Made by a program: the position numbers and the translations under genes. From CALMEC01 sp963706315 (GTDB lineage Bacteria > Actinomycetota > Thermoleophilia > Miltoncostaeales > Miltoncostaeaceae), in contig CAVPMA010000019.1 in the NCBI GenBank assembly GCA_963706315.1, positions 124,001-188,000 on the forward strand: a DNA stretch of 64,000 nt, given 5' to 3'. Shown in pieces: positions 42,464 through 51,914 of this stretch. Each line of letters begins with the position of its first letter. Positions within the stretch are counted from its first letter, which is position 1. The notes beneath the pieces are model-generated. The model did not search any database. It was not told where the DNA came from and saw only the letters and a program-made list of their open reading frames with translations.

Positions 42464-43525
42464 TCAACAGATCTTGTTCGGCTTGCCGATCGCAGGTGCC
42501 TTCGCGAGTGACTTCACGGTCGCCTTCGTCGCGCCGTGCGCCACCGCAGTGACCTCCAGCGTCTTCGCGTCGATCGTGTACTCGGTCGTCCCGCCGCCGT
42601 ATTGGCCGAGCAGATCCGTGGCCTTGAGCGAGAACGTCGCCCCGTTCGCGGCCTTGACCGGTGCGGCGAAGCGGACGCCCCGGAGCGGGATGACCGGGTC
42701 ACCGAGACCGGAGACGACCTTCGGGGTCGCCGTGCGCGTCCAGCAGGTCGCGCCCGCCGCCTTCGAGTACAGACCCGTGCGGTTGATGACCATGTCGACG
42801 CTCTTGCCGCCGACCGCCGCCTTGCCGCTCATGACGCGGGCCTTGCCCTCCACGAGTCGCGTCTGACTCGAACCGGTCGCGCCCGCGACGCCGCCGAAGC
42901 TCCCTGAGAACTCGGCTCCGAGACCCGGAACCTTCACGTAGTGGGCGTTCACGCGACGCGCGAGCGAGATGCCGCTCGGGGCGCCACTCACCCCACCCTT
43001 GCGGGCCGGGGCCTTGATGGCGTGCGGGACCGCGGCGCGAGCGTCGATCAGCGACTGGGCGATGATGTCCTCGTCCACGAGGCCGCGCCAAACGTTGGCG
43101 AGCTTGTCGTCGCCCTGGATGACCGCGACCGCCGGCGTGTACTTCACCGAGAACATCGTGGGCAGATCACCGAGCTTCGTCTTGCCGGTGATCCGGTAGA
43201 CGATGAACTTGGTGTCGCGGAACTTCGAGTTCTGGCGAAGCGTGTTGAGCCGCTTCTGGACGATCTCGTCCTCGGTGATTCCCGGGAGCAGGAACGCGAT
43301 GACGACCGGGCCGTCACCGCGAAGCGAGCTCTTGACGACGGCGGGCGTGTTCTTGCTCGGGGTGACCTGGTCACCTCGCGCCAGACCGCCGCCGTCGGCA
43401 GCCTGGACCGTCAGGGGAACCGCCGCGAGCGCTCCAGCACCGATGAGCGCAGCGATCGTGCGCCCGCGGGCCGTCCGGACCCCGGTGCGCTTGTCTGCCT
43501 GATGAGCAGTGTCGGTGGGGGACAC
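42464..43525 (-). CDS. Secreted protein with a thioredoxin-like fold lacking CxxC
   Basis: A basic N-terminal stretch (QADKRTGVRTARGRT) precedes a signal peptide (IAALIGAGALAAVPLTVQAA). Residues 70-165 look like a thioredoxin fold (PVVIAFLLPGITEDEIVQKR, FRDTKFIVYRITG, FSVKYTPAVAVIQGDDK with the cis-Pro region), but the CxxC site is absent. Residues 185-353 are a Gly/Ala/Lys-rich beta-type domain; cysteines occur only in TCWTRT and at the last residue. It has 353 residues. GTG 43525 has GGAGG 8 bases upstream. A structural or binding role is more likely than redox catalysis. Confidence 0.6.
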   Translation of the reverse strand: MSPTDTAHQADKRTGVRTARGRTIAALIGAGALAAVPLTVQAADGGGLARGDQVTPSKNTPAVVKSSLRGDGPVVIAFLLPGITEDEIVQKRLNTLRQNSKFRDTKFIVYRITGKTKLGDLPTMFSVKYTPAVAVIQGDDKLANVWRGLVDEDIIAQSLIDARAAVPHAIKAPARKGGVSGAPSGISLARRVNAHYVKVPGLGAEFSGSFGGVAGATGSSQTRLVEGKARVMSGKAAVGGKSVDMVINRTGLYSKAAGATCWTRTATPKVVSGLGDPVIPLRGVRFAAPVKAANGATFSLKATDLLGQYGGGTTEYTIDAKTLEVTAVAHGATKATVKSLAKAPAIGKPNKIC

Positions 43526-43636
43526 TGTCGAACACCTCCACGTTCGATGACCTACTGCTTCTTCGGCAGCAGGTCCCGTGGGCTTAACACCCGCGGCGGC
43601 GGTTCGCAGGCCCCGCCGATCGGCGAAAACCGCTGG

Positions 43637-45416
43637 TCAGGAGCCGGCGCGTGGCGCCGGCGCCACGCTGCGGACCGACAGCTCACGCAGCTGGCGCTCG
43701 TCGACCTCCGCCGGGGCCCCGGTGAGGGGGTCCTGGCCGGTCGCCGTCTTCGGGAAGGCGATGACGTCACGGATGGATCGCTCCCCCAAGCAGGAGCATC
43801 ACGAGCCGGTCGAAGCCCAGTGCGATCCCCCCGTGCGGAGGCGCGCCGAGCCGGAGGGCGCGCAGCAGGAACCCGAACTTCTCCTCCGCTTCCTCGGCGT
43901 CGACTCCGATGGCCGCGAATGCGGCCTCCTGGACGTCGCGATCGTGGATCCGGATGCTCCCTCCGCCCACCTCGACGCCGTTCAGCACCACGTCGTACGC
44001 CTGGGCGACGACCGCTCCGGGATCGGTCGCGAGCAGCGGGATATCCTCGGGACGCGGTGATGTGAAGGGGTGGTGACGGGCGTCCCACCGTTCTTCGTCG
44101 GCGTTCCACTCCACCAGCGGGAAGTCAGTCACCCACAGCGGGGCCCAGGCGCCGTCCGGCACGAGCCCGAAGCGCTCGGCGAGCCCTACCCGCAGGGTCC
44201 CGAGCACCGCGAGCGCCGCCTCCTCGGCATCGGCCACGAGGCAGACGAGGTCGCCCACGTCCGCGTCGAAGGCATCCGCGAGGCCGCCGAGGAACTCGGC
44301 CTTGACGGACGCGCGGAGGCCGTCCTCCCCCGCCACCGCCCACACGAGCCCCTTCGCTCCGAGCTCCTGCGCCTCGGCGACGAGCCCGTCGAGGTCCTTG
44401 CGCGACAGCCCCGCGCCAGCACCGGGAAGGCGGATTCCGCGCACGACCGCACCGCCCGCGACGGCCTTCTCGAAGATCCCGAGACCGGAGGCGGCCGCCT
44501 GTGCGGTCCAGTCGACGATCTCGACCCCGAAGCGTGTGTCGGGGCGGTCGGTGCCGTACCTGGCCATCGCATCGGCGAACGCGATGCACGGAAACGGCGC
44601 CGTGAGCGTCACGCCCGCCTCCTCGGCCTGCGCCACGAGGATCGCCTCGACGAGCCGGAAGATGTCGTCGGGCTGCACGAACGACGCCTCGATGTCGACC
44701 TGGGTGAACTCGGGCTGGCGGTCGGCCCGCAGATCCTCGTCGCGGAAGCACCGGACGATCTGGTAGTAGCGTTCCAGCCCGCCGACCATCAGGAGCTGCT
44801 TGAAGAGCTGCGGCGACTGCGGCAGCGCGTACCACTTGCCCTGCTGCAGGCGGCTCGGGACGATGAAGTCGCGGGCACCCTCCGGGGTGGACCGGATGAG
44901 GATCGGTGTCTCCACCTCGAGAAAGCCCTCGGCGTCGAGCACCCGCCGCGTCGCCCGCGCGATCCGCGCCCGCAGCTCCAGGGCGCGCAGGCGCCGCGGC
45001 CGGCGCGTCTCGATGTAGCGGTAGGTGAGCCGGATCTCCTCGCTCGCCTCCTGGGATTCGTCCTCCACCGAGAACGGGAGCGGGTCGGCCGCCGACAGGA
45101 GCTCCACGTCCGCGACGCGCAGCTCGACCGCGCCGGTGGCGATGTTCGGGTTGACGTTCCTCGCGTCGCGTGCGGTCACCGTCCCGACGACGCTCACGAC
45201 GTCCTCGTTGTGGAATCGGTGGGCCGCGGCATGCGCATCGGGCGCGGCCTCGGGGTCGAACACGAGCTGCACGATGCCGCTGCGGTCGCGCAGGTCCACG
45301 AAGATGAGCCCGCCGTGGTCGCGCCGCCGGTGCACCCATCCGGCCACCCGCACCGTGCCGCCGGCTTCCGCGGCGCCGACGCAGGTGTGGGTTCTGTACC
45401 GGTCGGATCCGATCAT
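43637..45416 (-). CDS. aspS: Aspartyl-tRNA synthetase, frameshifted near the 3' end
   Basis: Class II synthetase, bacterial type with GAD insert. OB-fold anticodon domain (RVAGWVHRRRDHGGLIFVDL), motif 2 (YYQIVRCFRDEDLRADRQPEFTQVDIE), GAD domain (about 290-410), motif 3 (GIALGFDRLVMLL). After LVMLLLG the frame runs to a stop at 43767; the adjacent frame continues RSIRDVIAFPKTATGQDPLT, then EVDERQLRELSVR, the normal C-terminus, to a TGA at 43637. Removing one base of CCCCC (43783-43787) restores it. AspRS is essential, so an assembly error is the likeliest cause. ATG 45416 overlaps the hisS stop. Confidence 0.92.
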
Positions 45417-46651
45417 CGAAGCGCCTCCGCAAGCTGGTCGAGTGGGACTTCACGCTGGTCGCCGCTGGCCATGTCGCGCACCGTGGCGACCCCCGCCGCG
45501 TGCTCGCGGGGCCCGATGATGACCGTGTTGCGCGCCCCGAGACTCGCCGCCTGGCGAAGCATCGCCTTGAGGCCGCGCCCGCGCAGGTCACTGTCACACC
45601 GGATTCCCGCCGCCCGGAGCTGCCGGAGGAACGGCATGAGTCGCAGGCGCAGGTCGTCGTCGGGGATCGCAACGTAGCAGTCGAGCACGGGCTCGCCACC
45701 CGCCAGGCCGGCTGCCTCGAGCGCGAGCGTGATGCGCTCCACACCGCTGCCGAAGCCGATCCCCGGGGTGGGTGGGCCGCCGAGCTGCTCCACGAGCCCG
45801 TCGTAGCGGCCGCCCCCGCCGATGCCGGACTGCGCGCCCAGCCGGTCGCACGAGAACTCGAACACCGTCTTGGTGTAGTAGTCGAGCCCCCGCACCAGCG
45901 TCGGGTCCTCGACGCATGCGATGCCGAGCGCGTCGAGGGCTTCCAGCACCCGTTGGTGGTGGGCCTTCGCCGCGGGGCTGAGGTGGGCCAGCATCGTCGG
46001 CGCCCCCGCCATGATCTCCCGCACGCGCGGCTCCTTCGAGTCGAACAGGCGCAGGGGGTTGTCCCGCAGGCGCTCCCGCTCCTCGGCCGTGAGCCGGTCG
46101 GCGTGCGCCTCGAGGTAGGCGACGAGCCTCGGGCGGTAGCTGGCCCGCGTGTCCGGGTCGCCCATGCTGGAGATCTTCAGCGTCACGCCGGGGACGCCGA
46201 GCCGCCCGTAGACGTCGGCGAGCACGCAGATGACCTCGGCGTCCAGGAGGGGGTCGTCGCTGCCGATCGCCTCGATGCCGATCTGCGTGTGCTCCCGGTA
46301 CCGGCCGGCCTGCGGGGCCTCGTAGCGGAACATCGGCGCGTGGTACCAGAGCTTCACGGGCAGCTGCTGCTTGTGCATCCCGTGCTCGACGAACGCGCGC
46401 ACCACGGGCGCCGTGCCCTCCGGCCGGAGCGTCAGCGACCGGCCGCTGCCGTCGACGAAGGTGTACATCTCCTTGCGCACGATGTCGGTGCTCTCCCCGA
46501 CGCCGCGCGCGAACACCTCCGTCTCCTCGAAGGTCGGCGTCTGGATCCGTCCGTAGCCGTAGGCCTCGAACACCTCGCGTGCGGTGCTCGTGACCCGTTC
46601 GCGCAGGCGGGCCTCCGACGGGAGGATGTCGCGTGTTCCGCGTGGTGGCAT
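45413..46651 (-). CDS. hisS: Histidyl-tRNA synthetase
   Basis: Class II synthetase. MPPRGTRDILPSE start, motif 1 region IQTPTFEETEVFARGVGEST, LTLRPEGTAPVVRAFVEHGM, motif 2 FRYEAPQAGRYREHTQIGIE, the histidine-specific LVRGLDYYTKTVFEF and GGGGRYDGLVEQLGG, and the C-terminal anticodon domain. It has 412 residues. Followed by aspS with an ATGA overlap, the common bacterial hisS-aspS order. Confidence 0.95.
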   Translation of the reverse strand: MPPRGTRDILPSEARLRERVTSTAREVFEAYGYGRIQTPTFEETEVFARGVGESTDIVRKEMYTFVDGSGRSLTLRPEGTAPVVRAFVEHGMHKQQLPVKLWYHAPMFRYEAPQAGRYREHTQIGIEAIGSDDPLLDAEVICVLADVYGRLGVPGVTLKISSMGDPDTRASYRPRLVAYLEAHADRLTAEERERLRDNPLRLFDSKEPRVREIMAGAPTMLAHLSPAAKAHHQRVLEALDALGIACVEDPTLVRGLDYYTKTVFEFSCDRLGAQSGIGGGGRYDGLVEQLGGPPTPGIGFGSGVERITLALEAAGLAGGEPVLDCYVAIPDDDLRLRLMPFLRQLRAAGIRCDSDLRGRGLKAMLRQAASLGARNTVIIGPREHAAGVATVRDMASGDQREVPLDQLAEALR

Positions 46652-46666
46652 GCGGTGGGAGGCGCC

Positions 46667-47005
46667 TCAGCCGCCGGCGCGCCGGCGCTCCCAGCGTCGC
46701 AGCCGCCAGCGGTAGAACCAGCGGTCGAACACGTACCCGAAGCCGAGCAGGAACACGAACATGATCGCGACGAGCAAGAGGTTCGACCCCGAGGAGCCGC
46801 CGCTCAGCGAGAGGAACAGGTAGAACACCGCCGAGGCCATCAGCGACCGGAACACGACGCTGCGCGAGTTCGGCGGCACCGGCGCGCCCGGCGGCAGCTT
46901 CTTGGTCGTGTTGCCGTCACCGCCGTCGGCGAGCTTCGCCTCGTGCCGTGGGTTCTTCACGGGTGGTGGGCCGGCGGTCGGCCGTCGGCGACGCTTGCTG
47001 GCGAT
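46667..47005 (-). CDS. Small membrane protein, probable ATC start
   Basis: About 112 residues: a basic N-terminus (ASKRRRRPTAGPPPVKNP), a Pro-rich linker, two closely spaced hydrophobic helices (LMASAVFYLFLSLSG and LLLVAIMFVFLLGFGYVFDR), and a very basic tail (RWRLRRWERRRAGG). A strong ribosome site GAGGAGG lies 7 bases before an ATC at 47005; the first conventional codon, GTG 46960, has none. So either ATC is used or the base is misread. Its ribosome site contains the stop codon of the formiminotransferase gene. Function unknown. Confidence 0.55.
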   Translation of the reverse strand: MASKRRRRPTAGPPPVKNPRHEAKLADGGDGNTTKKLPPGAPVPPNSRSVVFRSLMASAVFYLFLSLSGGSSGSNLLLVAIMFVFLLGFGYVFDRWFYRWRLRRWERRRAGG

Positions 47006-47010
47006 GTCGG

Positions 47011-48000
47011 TTACCTCCTCGGCTGGTGGCGCCGCAGCGACGTGAGCTGGGCTTCGAGCAGTTGCCCCGGCCGGAACCGTGCGAGCCGGAGGGCGCTCGG
47101 GCTCGGCCCGCGCAGCGCGGCCGCCGGGATGAGCCCGACCAGCTCGCTGTCGCCGACCTCGACGCCCAGACGCTCCGCCTCCCGGCGAACGGCCGCGAGG
47201 GCCACCGCCGGCGGGGTGCGGCGGAAGTCTTCCAGGTTCATCGACACCTGGGCAACGCCGGCGTCGGGCAGGTACAGGCCGAGCGCGCGCAGGCCGGGCG
47301 GGCCACCGCCGGCTTCCCGCACCCGGGCCGCGATGGCCCTCGCCTCGTCGAGGGTCGCGCCGGGCAGCCACACGTTCCAGGCGATGAGGGGCTCGCGCGC
47401 CCCGACCATGACGGCCCCGGCGGTCGCGTGGATCCGTCGCGGCCCGTCGTCCGGGACGAGCTCGCCGTCCTCGACGGCGCGGGTGAGCGCGTCGAGCCCG
47501 CCGCTGCGGAAATCGTGCGGACGGGTCCGCTCCGGGCTGGTGGCGATCGCGCCGTAGCGGAACACGGGCAGCGCGAGCTCGGCGCCGATGCGTTGCGCGA
47601 TGCCGACGGCGAGCTCGGACGCCATCGGCAGGTCGTCGGGGGTGAGCGCGACGACGGGCACGATGTCGAGCGCCCCGATGCGCGGGTGCGCCCCGCGATG
47701 GCGGCGCAGGTCGATGCGCTCCATGGCCTCGCCCGCCAGCGCGACCATGGCGTCCTGCAGGGCCAGCGGATCGCCCGCCACGGTCAGGACGCTGCGGTTG
47801 TGGTCGGCGTCGGAATGCATGTCGAGCACCCGCAGGGCCGGGAGGCTGACGGCGTCGACGAGGGCGGCGACCGTCGCCTCGTCCCGCCCCTCGCTGACGT
47901 TCGGGATCGCCACCGCGACGGGCCGCGCGGGTGCAGGCGGGAGCGCCTCGCGGTCGAGCAATGCCTGGGCTCCGTTCTGACCGGTGCCGCTATCGTTCAC
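47011..48000 (-). CDS. Glutamate formimidoyltransferase (FtcD N-terminal type)
   Basis: Transfers a formimino group between formiminoglutamate and tetrahydrofolate in histidine breakdown. Family motifs: VAIPNVSEGRDEATVAAL, DADHNRSVLTVAG, RIDLRRHRGAHPRIGALDIVP, ARVREAGGGPPGLRALGLYL and VAQVSMNLEDF. About 300-329 residues, without the cyclodeaminase domain. The frame allows GTG 48000, but homology begins at GTG 47913 and the shorter start leaves room for promoters, as the ABC exporter gene starts 11 bases away on the other strand. Confidence 0.85.
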   Translation of the reverse strand: MNDSGTGQNGAQALLDREALPPAPARPVAVAIPNVSEGRDEATVAALVDAVSLPALRVLDMHSDADHNRSVLTVAGDPLALQDAMVALAGEAMERIDLRRHRGAHPRIGALDIVPVVALTPDDLPMASELAVGIAQRIGAELALPVFRYGAIATSPERTRPHDFRSGGLDALTRAVEDGELVPDDGPRRIHATAGAVMVGAREPLIAWNVWLPGATLDEARAIAARVREAGGGPPGLRALGLYLPDAGVAQVSMNLEDFRRTPPAVALAAVRREAERLGVEVGDSELVGLIPAAALRGPSPSALRLARFRPGQLLEAQLTSLRRHQPRR

Positions 48001-48011
48001 CGGTCACCACC

Positions 48012-49754
48012 GTGCAGACGCTTCTTCGCCTACTCTCATTCCTCCGACCATACCGCGCGCAGGTGGTCGTCACCGCATTGTCCGCGGCCGGATTGATGGT
48101 CTGCACGGCCACGATCCCGTACCTCACGCGTCTCATCATCGACGACGTGCTGACCGACGGGCGGCGGGACCTCCTAGTGCCACTCGTCTGCGCCGTCGTT
48201 GGCGTCGGCTTCATTCGCATGGTGCTGGCGGCGATCCGCCGCCTGGTGAGCGGCCGGGTCAGCCTGGGCGTCGAGTACGACCTGCGGGGCCGCATGTTCG
48301 CCCACATGCAACGGCTGTCGTTCGGCTACTTCGACCGCATGCCGGTCGGACAGCTCATGTCCCGGGCCACGAACGACCTGCAAACCGTGCGGTTCTTCCT
48401 GGGCTACGGGCTCATCTTCCTCTTCATGAACGTATTCGGCCTGGTGCTCTACACCGCCCTGCTCATGATGATCGACCCCACGCTGACGGCGCTCGCCCTG
48501 CTCATGGCCCCGGCGCTGGTGGCGGTGGCGTGGCGATCGAGCAAGCGCACGCAGCCGGTCCTGGTCGACGTCCAGCAGAAGATCGGAGAGGTCACTCAGG
48601 CGGCGGAGGAGAGCATCGTCGGAATCCGGGTGATAAAGGCGTTCGGCCAGGAGGCGAGCCAGAGCGCGAAGTTCGCCGCGACGTCCCACCGGGCATTCGA
48701 GCGAGCCGTCAAAGCCAACCGGATGCAGGCGTTCTACCTCTCGCTGATGGGATTCCTGCCCACCCTCGGGCTCGCGGCGGTGGTGATCCTCGGCGGGATC
48801 CGTACGATCGACGGGCAGCTGTCGCTCGGCGAGTTCGTCCAGTACTACCAGTACCTCCTGGCGCTGGTGTTCCCCCTCCGGTCGATCGGATCGCTCGTCG
48901 GGACTGCCCAGCGAGCGACGGCGAGCGGCGAGCGCATCTTCGAGGTGCTCGACACCGACCCCGAACTCGCCGAGCGCCCCGACCCGCTCCCCCTCCCTGC
49001 CGGGGGCGGCAACGTGCGGTTCGAGGCCGTGGAGTTCGCCCACGACGACGCCCAGCCGGTGCTGTCGGGCATCGACCTCGAGGTCGCAGCCGGGCGGATC
49101 GTCGCGCTCATCGGCCCTACCGGCTCCGGGAAGACGACGCTGACGCAGCTCATCCCCCGGTACTACGACCCGACCGCCGGCCGGGTCCTCATGGACGGTG
49201 TCGACGTCCGCGACCTGGCCCTCGACGAGCTGCGCCCCGCCGTGGGGGTGGTCGCCCAGGAGCCGTTCCTGTTCTCGACCACCGTCCGCGACAACATCGC
49301 CTACGGACTCCCCGACGCCAGCGACGAGCAGGTGCGGGAGGCCGCCCGCCTCGCCCAGGCCGACGGATTCATCGAGGAGCTCCCCGACGGCTACGACACC
49401 GTGATCGGCGAGCGCGGGTACACGCTCTCAGGCGGCCAGCGGCAGCGGGTGGCCATCGCCCGCGCCGTTATCACCGACCCACGGGTGCTGATCCTCGACG
49501 AGGCCACCGCGTCGGTCGATGCCTCGACCGAACGCGAGATCCAGGACGCGCTCCGTGCCGCCATGGAGGGGCGCACCACATTCATCATCGCCCACAGGCT
49601 GTCCACCATCGCGCTCGCCGACGAGATCCTCGTGCTCGAGGGAGGCCGGATCGCGGCCAGGGGCGGGCACGACACCCTCTACGCCTCGAGCGAGGTCTAC
49701 CGGGAGATCTACGACCGCGGCCTCGCGCGCCCGGCGCTGGCGGTGGGCACATGA
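48012..49754 (+). CDS. ABC exporter half-transporter, first subunit
   Basis: A type I exporter with six membrane helices (about 10-300) fused to an ATPase domain: Walker A LIGPTGSGKTTLTQ, Q-loop VVAQEPFLFS, signature LSGGQRQRVAIARA, Walker B VLILDEATASVD, His switch FIIAHRLST. It has 580 residues. The signature motif is canonical here but altered in the second subunit, as expected for a heterodimeric exporter. GTG 48012 has no ribosome site; a TATCGT hexamer ends 15 bases upstream. Confidence 0.9.
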   Translation: MQTLLRLLSFLRPYRAQVVVTALSAAGLMVCTATIPYLTRLIIDDVLTDGRRDLLVPLVCAVVGVGFIRMVLAAIRRLVSGRVSLGVEYDLRGRMFAHMQRLSFGYFDRMPVGQLMSRATNDLQTVRFFLGYGLIFLFMNVFGLVLYTALLMMIDPTLTALALLMAPALVAVAWRSSKRTQPVLVDVQQKIGEVTQAAEESIVGIRVIKAFGQEASQSAKFAATSHRAFERAVKANRMQAFYLSLMGFLPTLGLAAVVILGGIRTIDGQLSLGEFVQYYQYLLALVFPLRSIGSLVGTAQRATASGERIFEVLDTDPELAERPDPLPLPAGGGNVRFEAVEFAHDDAQPVLSGIDLEVAAGRIVALIGPTGSGKTTLTQLIPRYYDPTAGRVLMDGVDVRDLALDELRPAVGVVAQEPFLFSTTVRDNIAYGLPDASDEQVREAARLAQADGFIEELPDGYDTVIGERGYTLSGGQRQRVAIARAVITDPRVLILDEATASVDASTEREIQDALRAAMEGRTTFIIAHRLSTIALADEILVLEGGRIAARGGHDTLYASSEVYREIYDRGLARPALAVGT

Positions 49755-51565
49755 GCATCGGCCGCCCACCCGGTCACGGCCCGTCGTCGGCCGTGCTCGG
49801 CGCGCTCGTCGACCGCGACGCGCGGTCGGGCCGCGTGCCCACCAGGAAGCTCCGCAAGCTCCTGCCCTACCTGCGACCGTACCGCTTGCGCATCGCCGCC
49901 ACGCTCGCGCTGATGGTTCTGGTGACGGGCGCCGGGCTCGCGGCCCCGGCGCTCGCGCAGGTCGCCATCGACGACGGCATCGAGAAGAGCGACAAGACGG
50001 TCCTGGTCGTCGCCGTGCTGCTCCTCGTCGGCGCGGGCCTCGTGGGGTGGCTCGCCGGCTACGGACAGGCATATCTGTCGAGCTGGATCGGCGAGCGGAC
50101 CCTCCTCGATCTGCGCAAGGACGTCTTCTCGCACCTCATGCGGCTGTCGGTCGGCCATCACGAGCGCATCCCGACGGGGGTGACGGTCAGCCGCCTCACC
50201 AGCGACATCGAGGCGCTCCGCCAGCTCGTCACCGACGGCATCACCACGCTCGTCGTGCAGGGCCTCACCTTCATCGGGGTGATCGTGATCCTGTTCAGCT
50301 ACGACTGGCAGCTGGCGCTCGTGGCGTTCGCGATCTTCCCGTTCCTGGCAGTGGCCACCGCGGTGTTCCGCGTCACGTCGGCGAGCGCGTACCGCCGCAC
50401 CAGGGAGAAGGTCGCGAACGTCCTCGCCGCCCTCCAGGAGACCATCTCCGGCATCCGCGTCGTCCAGGGCTTCGGGCGCCAGGAGCCGGCCGAGCGCGAG
50501 TTCCGCGCGGTCAACGACGAGTACCGCGAGGCCAACATGCGGACCATCCGGATCTCGTCCGTGTACTTCCCCGTCGTCGAGTTCCTCACCGCGGTCGGCA
50601 CGGCCCTTGTGCTGCTCTTCGGCGGCTGGATGGTGCTCGACGGCGACCTCACCGTCGGAGTGCTGGTGGCGTTCCTCGGATACGTCGTCGTCTTCTTCGA
50701 CCCGATCCAGCAGCTCTCGCAACTGTACGGCACGTTCCAGTCGGCCATGGCCGCCCTCGAGAAGATCCTCGGCGTCCTCGAGACGGAGCCGACGATGGTC
50801 GACCGGCCCGGCGCCGCCGATCTTCCGTCGCTGCGTGGCGAGATCGAGCTTCGCGGCGTCACGTTCGCCTACATCGACGAGCCCGTGATCCATGACGTCG
50901 ATCTTGTGATCGGCGCGGGCGAGACCATCGCGCTCGTCGGGCCGACCGGGGCCGGCAAGTCGACCCTCGCGAAGCTGATCGCACGGTTCTACGACCCGGA
51001 CGCAGGCGCCGTGCTCATCGACGGGCATGACCTGCGCGACGTCACCCAGGCCTCGCTGCGGGCGCAGCTCGGGATCGTCCCGCAGGAGGGCTACCTGTTC
51101 AGCGGGACCGTCGCCGAGAACCTGCGGTTCGCGACGCCCGACGCCACCGATTCCGACCTGCGCAGCGCCTGCGAGGCGATCGGGGCGCTCGAGTTCATCC
51201 AGGCGCTCCCCGACGGGTTCGACACGCAGATCGAGGAGCGTGGATCGCGCCTGTCGACCGGCCAGCGCCAGCTGCTCGCCTTCGCCCGCGCGCTGATCGC
51301 CGACCCGAGGCTCCTGATCCTCGACGAGGCCACCTCGTCGGTCGACCTCCGCACCGAGGCGAAGATCGAGCGGGCGCTGGCCACGCTGCGCGCCGGGCGC
51401 ACCGCGATCATCATCGCCCACCGCCTCTCCACGATCCGGGACGCCGACCGCATCGTCGTGGTCGAGGACGGTCGCGTCACCGAGCAGGGCAGCCACGACG
51501 AGTTGCTGAGAGCCGGCGGCCGCTACGCGACGCTCTCCACCGACTGGGAGCAGTCCGCCGCTTGA
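49751..51565 (+). CDS. ABC exporter half-transporter, second subunit
   Basis: Overlaps the first subunit by four bases (ATGA). It has a longer cytoplasmic N-terminus (about 45 residues), six membrane helices and an ATPase domain: Walker A LVGPTGAGKSTLAK, signature LSTGQRQLLAFARA (Thr in place of the second Gly position), Walker B LLILDEATSSVD, His switch IIIAHRLST. Both sites keep the catalytic Glu. It has 604 residues. Together with its partner it probably exports lipids or drugs; substrate unknown. Confidence 0.9.
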   Translation: MSIGRPPGHGPSSAVLGALVDRDARSGRVPTRKLRKLLPYLRPYRLRIAATLALMVLVTGAGLAAPALAQVAIDDGIEKSDKTVLVVAVLLLVGAGLVGWLAGYGQAYLSSWIGERTLLDLRKDVFSHLMRLSVGHHERIPTGVTVSRLTSDIEALRQLVTDGITTLVVQGLTFIGVIVILFSYDWQLALVAFAIFPFLAVATAVFRVTSASAYRRTREKVANVLAALQETISGIRVVQGFGRQEPAEREFRAVNDEYREANMRTIRISSVYFPVVEFLTAVGTALVLLFGGWMVLDGDLTVGVLVAFLGYVVVFFDPIQQLSQLYGTFQSAMAALEKILGVLETEPTMVDRPGAADLPSLRGEIELRGVTFAYIDEPVIHDVDLVIGAGETIALVGPTGAGKSTLAKLIARFYDPDAGAVLIDGHDLRDVTQASLRAQLGIVPQEGYLFSGTVAENLRFATPDATDSDLRSACEAIGALEFIQALPDGFDTQIEERGSRLSTGQRQLLAFARALIADPRLLILDEATSSVDLRTEAKIERALATLRAGRTAIIIAHRLSTIRDADRIVVVEDGRVTEQGSHDELLRAGGRYATLSTDWEQSAA

Positions 51566-51646
51566 GGTGGCCCCCTCGGAGGCCCGTCGCCGCCGTGGAG
51601 CAGACGGGTCGGTGTGCTAGCCTCACCGGTCGCGAAGGGGCCCCGG

Positions 51647-51717
51647 TGGGGGATCGTCTAGCGGTAGGACGCCGGGTTCTGGCCCCGGTAGCGGGGGTTC
51701 GAATCCTCCTCCCCCAA
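51647..51717 (+). tRNA. tRNA-Gln (CTG)
   Basis: Folds into a cloverleaf: acceptor TGGGGGA / TCCCCCA with discriminator A, D arm with TAGCGGTA, anticodon stem CCGGG / CCCGG around loop TTCTGGC (anticodon CTG), T arm GGGGG-TTCGAAT-CCTCC. CCA is not encoded. Position 72-1 has the T-A pair typical of tRNA-Gln. Confidence 0.95.
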
Positions 51718-51756
51718 CTCGACTCCCGAGCGGTCACAATCAAGCGGTACGTCCAG

Positions 51757-51829
51757 GGCGCATTCGTCTAGGGGCCTAGGACGCCGGCCTCTCACGCCGG
51801 TAACACGGGTTCGAATCCCGTATGCGCTA
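51757..51829 (+). tRNA. tRNA-Glu (CTC)
   Basis: Acceptor GGCGCAT / ATGCGCT, anticodon stem CCGGC / GCCGG around loop CTCTCAC (anticodon CTC), T arm ACGGG-TTCGAAT-CCCGT. CCA not encoded. It lies 39 bases after tRNA-Gln and is probably co-transcribed. Confidence 0.95.
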
Positions 51830-51834
51830 TCCGA

Positions 51835-51860
51835 GGGGCTCTGCGCCGTCGCAGAGCCCC
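51835..51860 (+). terminator. Hairpin terminator after the tRNA pair
   Basis: A perfect 11-bp stem GGGGCTCTGCG / CGCAGAGCCCC with loop CCGT, 5 bases after tRNA-Glu; followed by CTCCC, without a U-tract. Confidence 0.75.
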
Positions 51861-51914
51861 CTCCCGCATCCGGTCCGTGGGGCATTCCGGTAGGGTCCGC
51901 GGTGCGTCGAGAAG

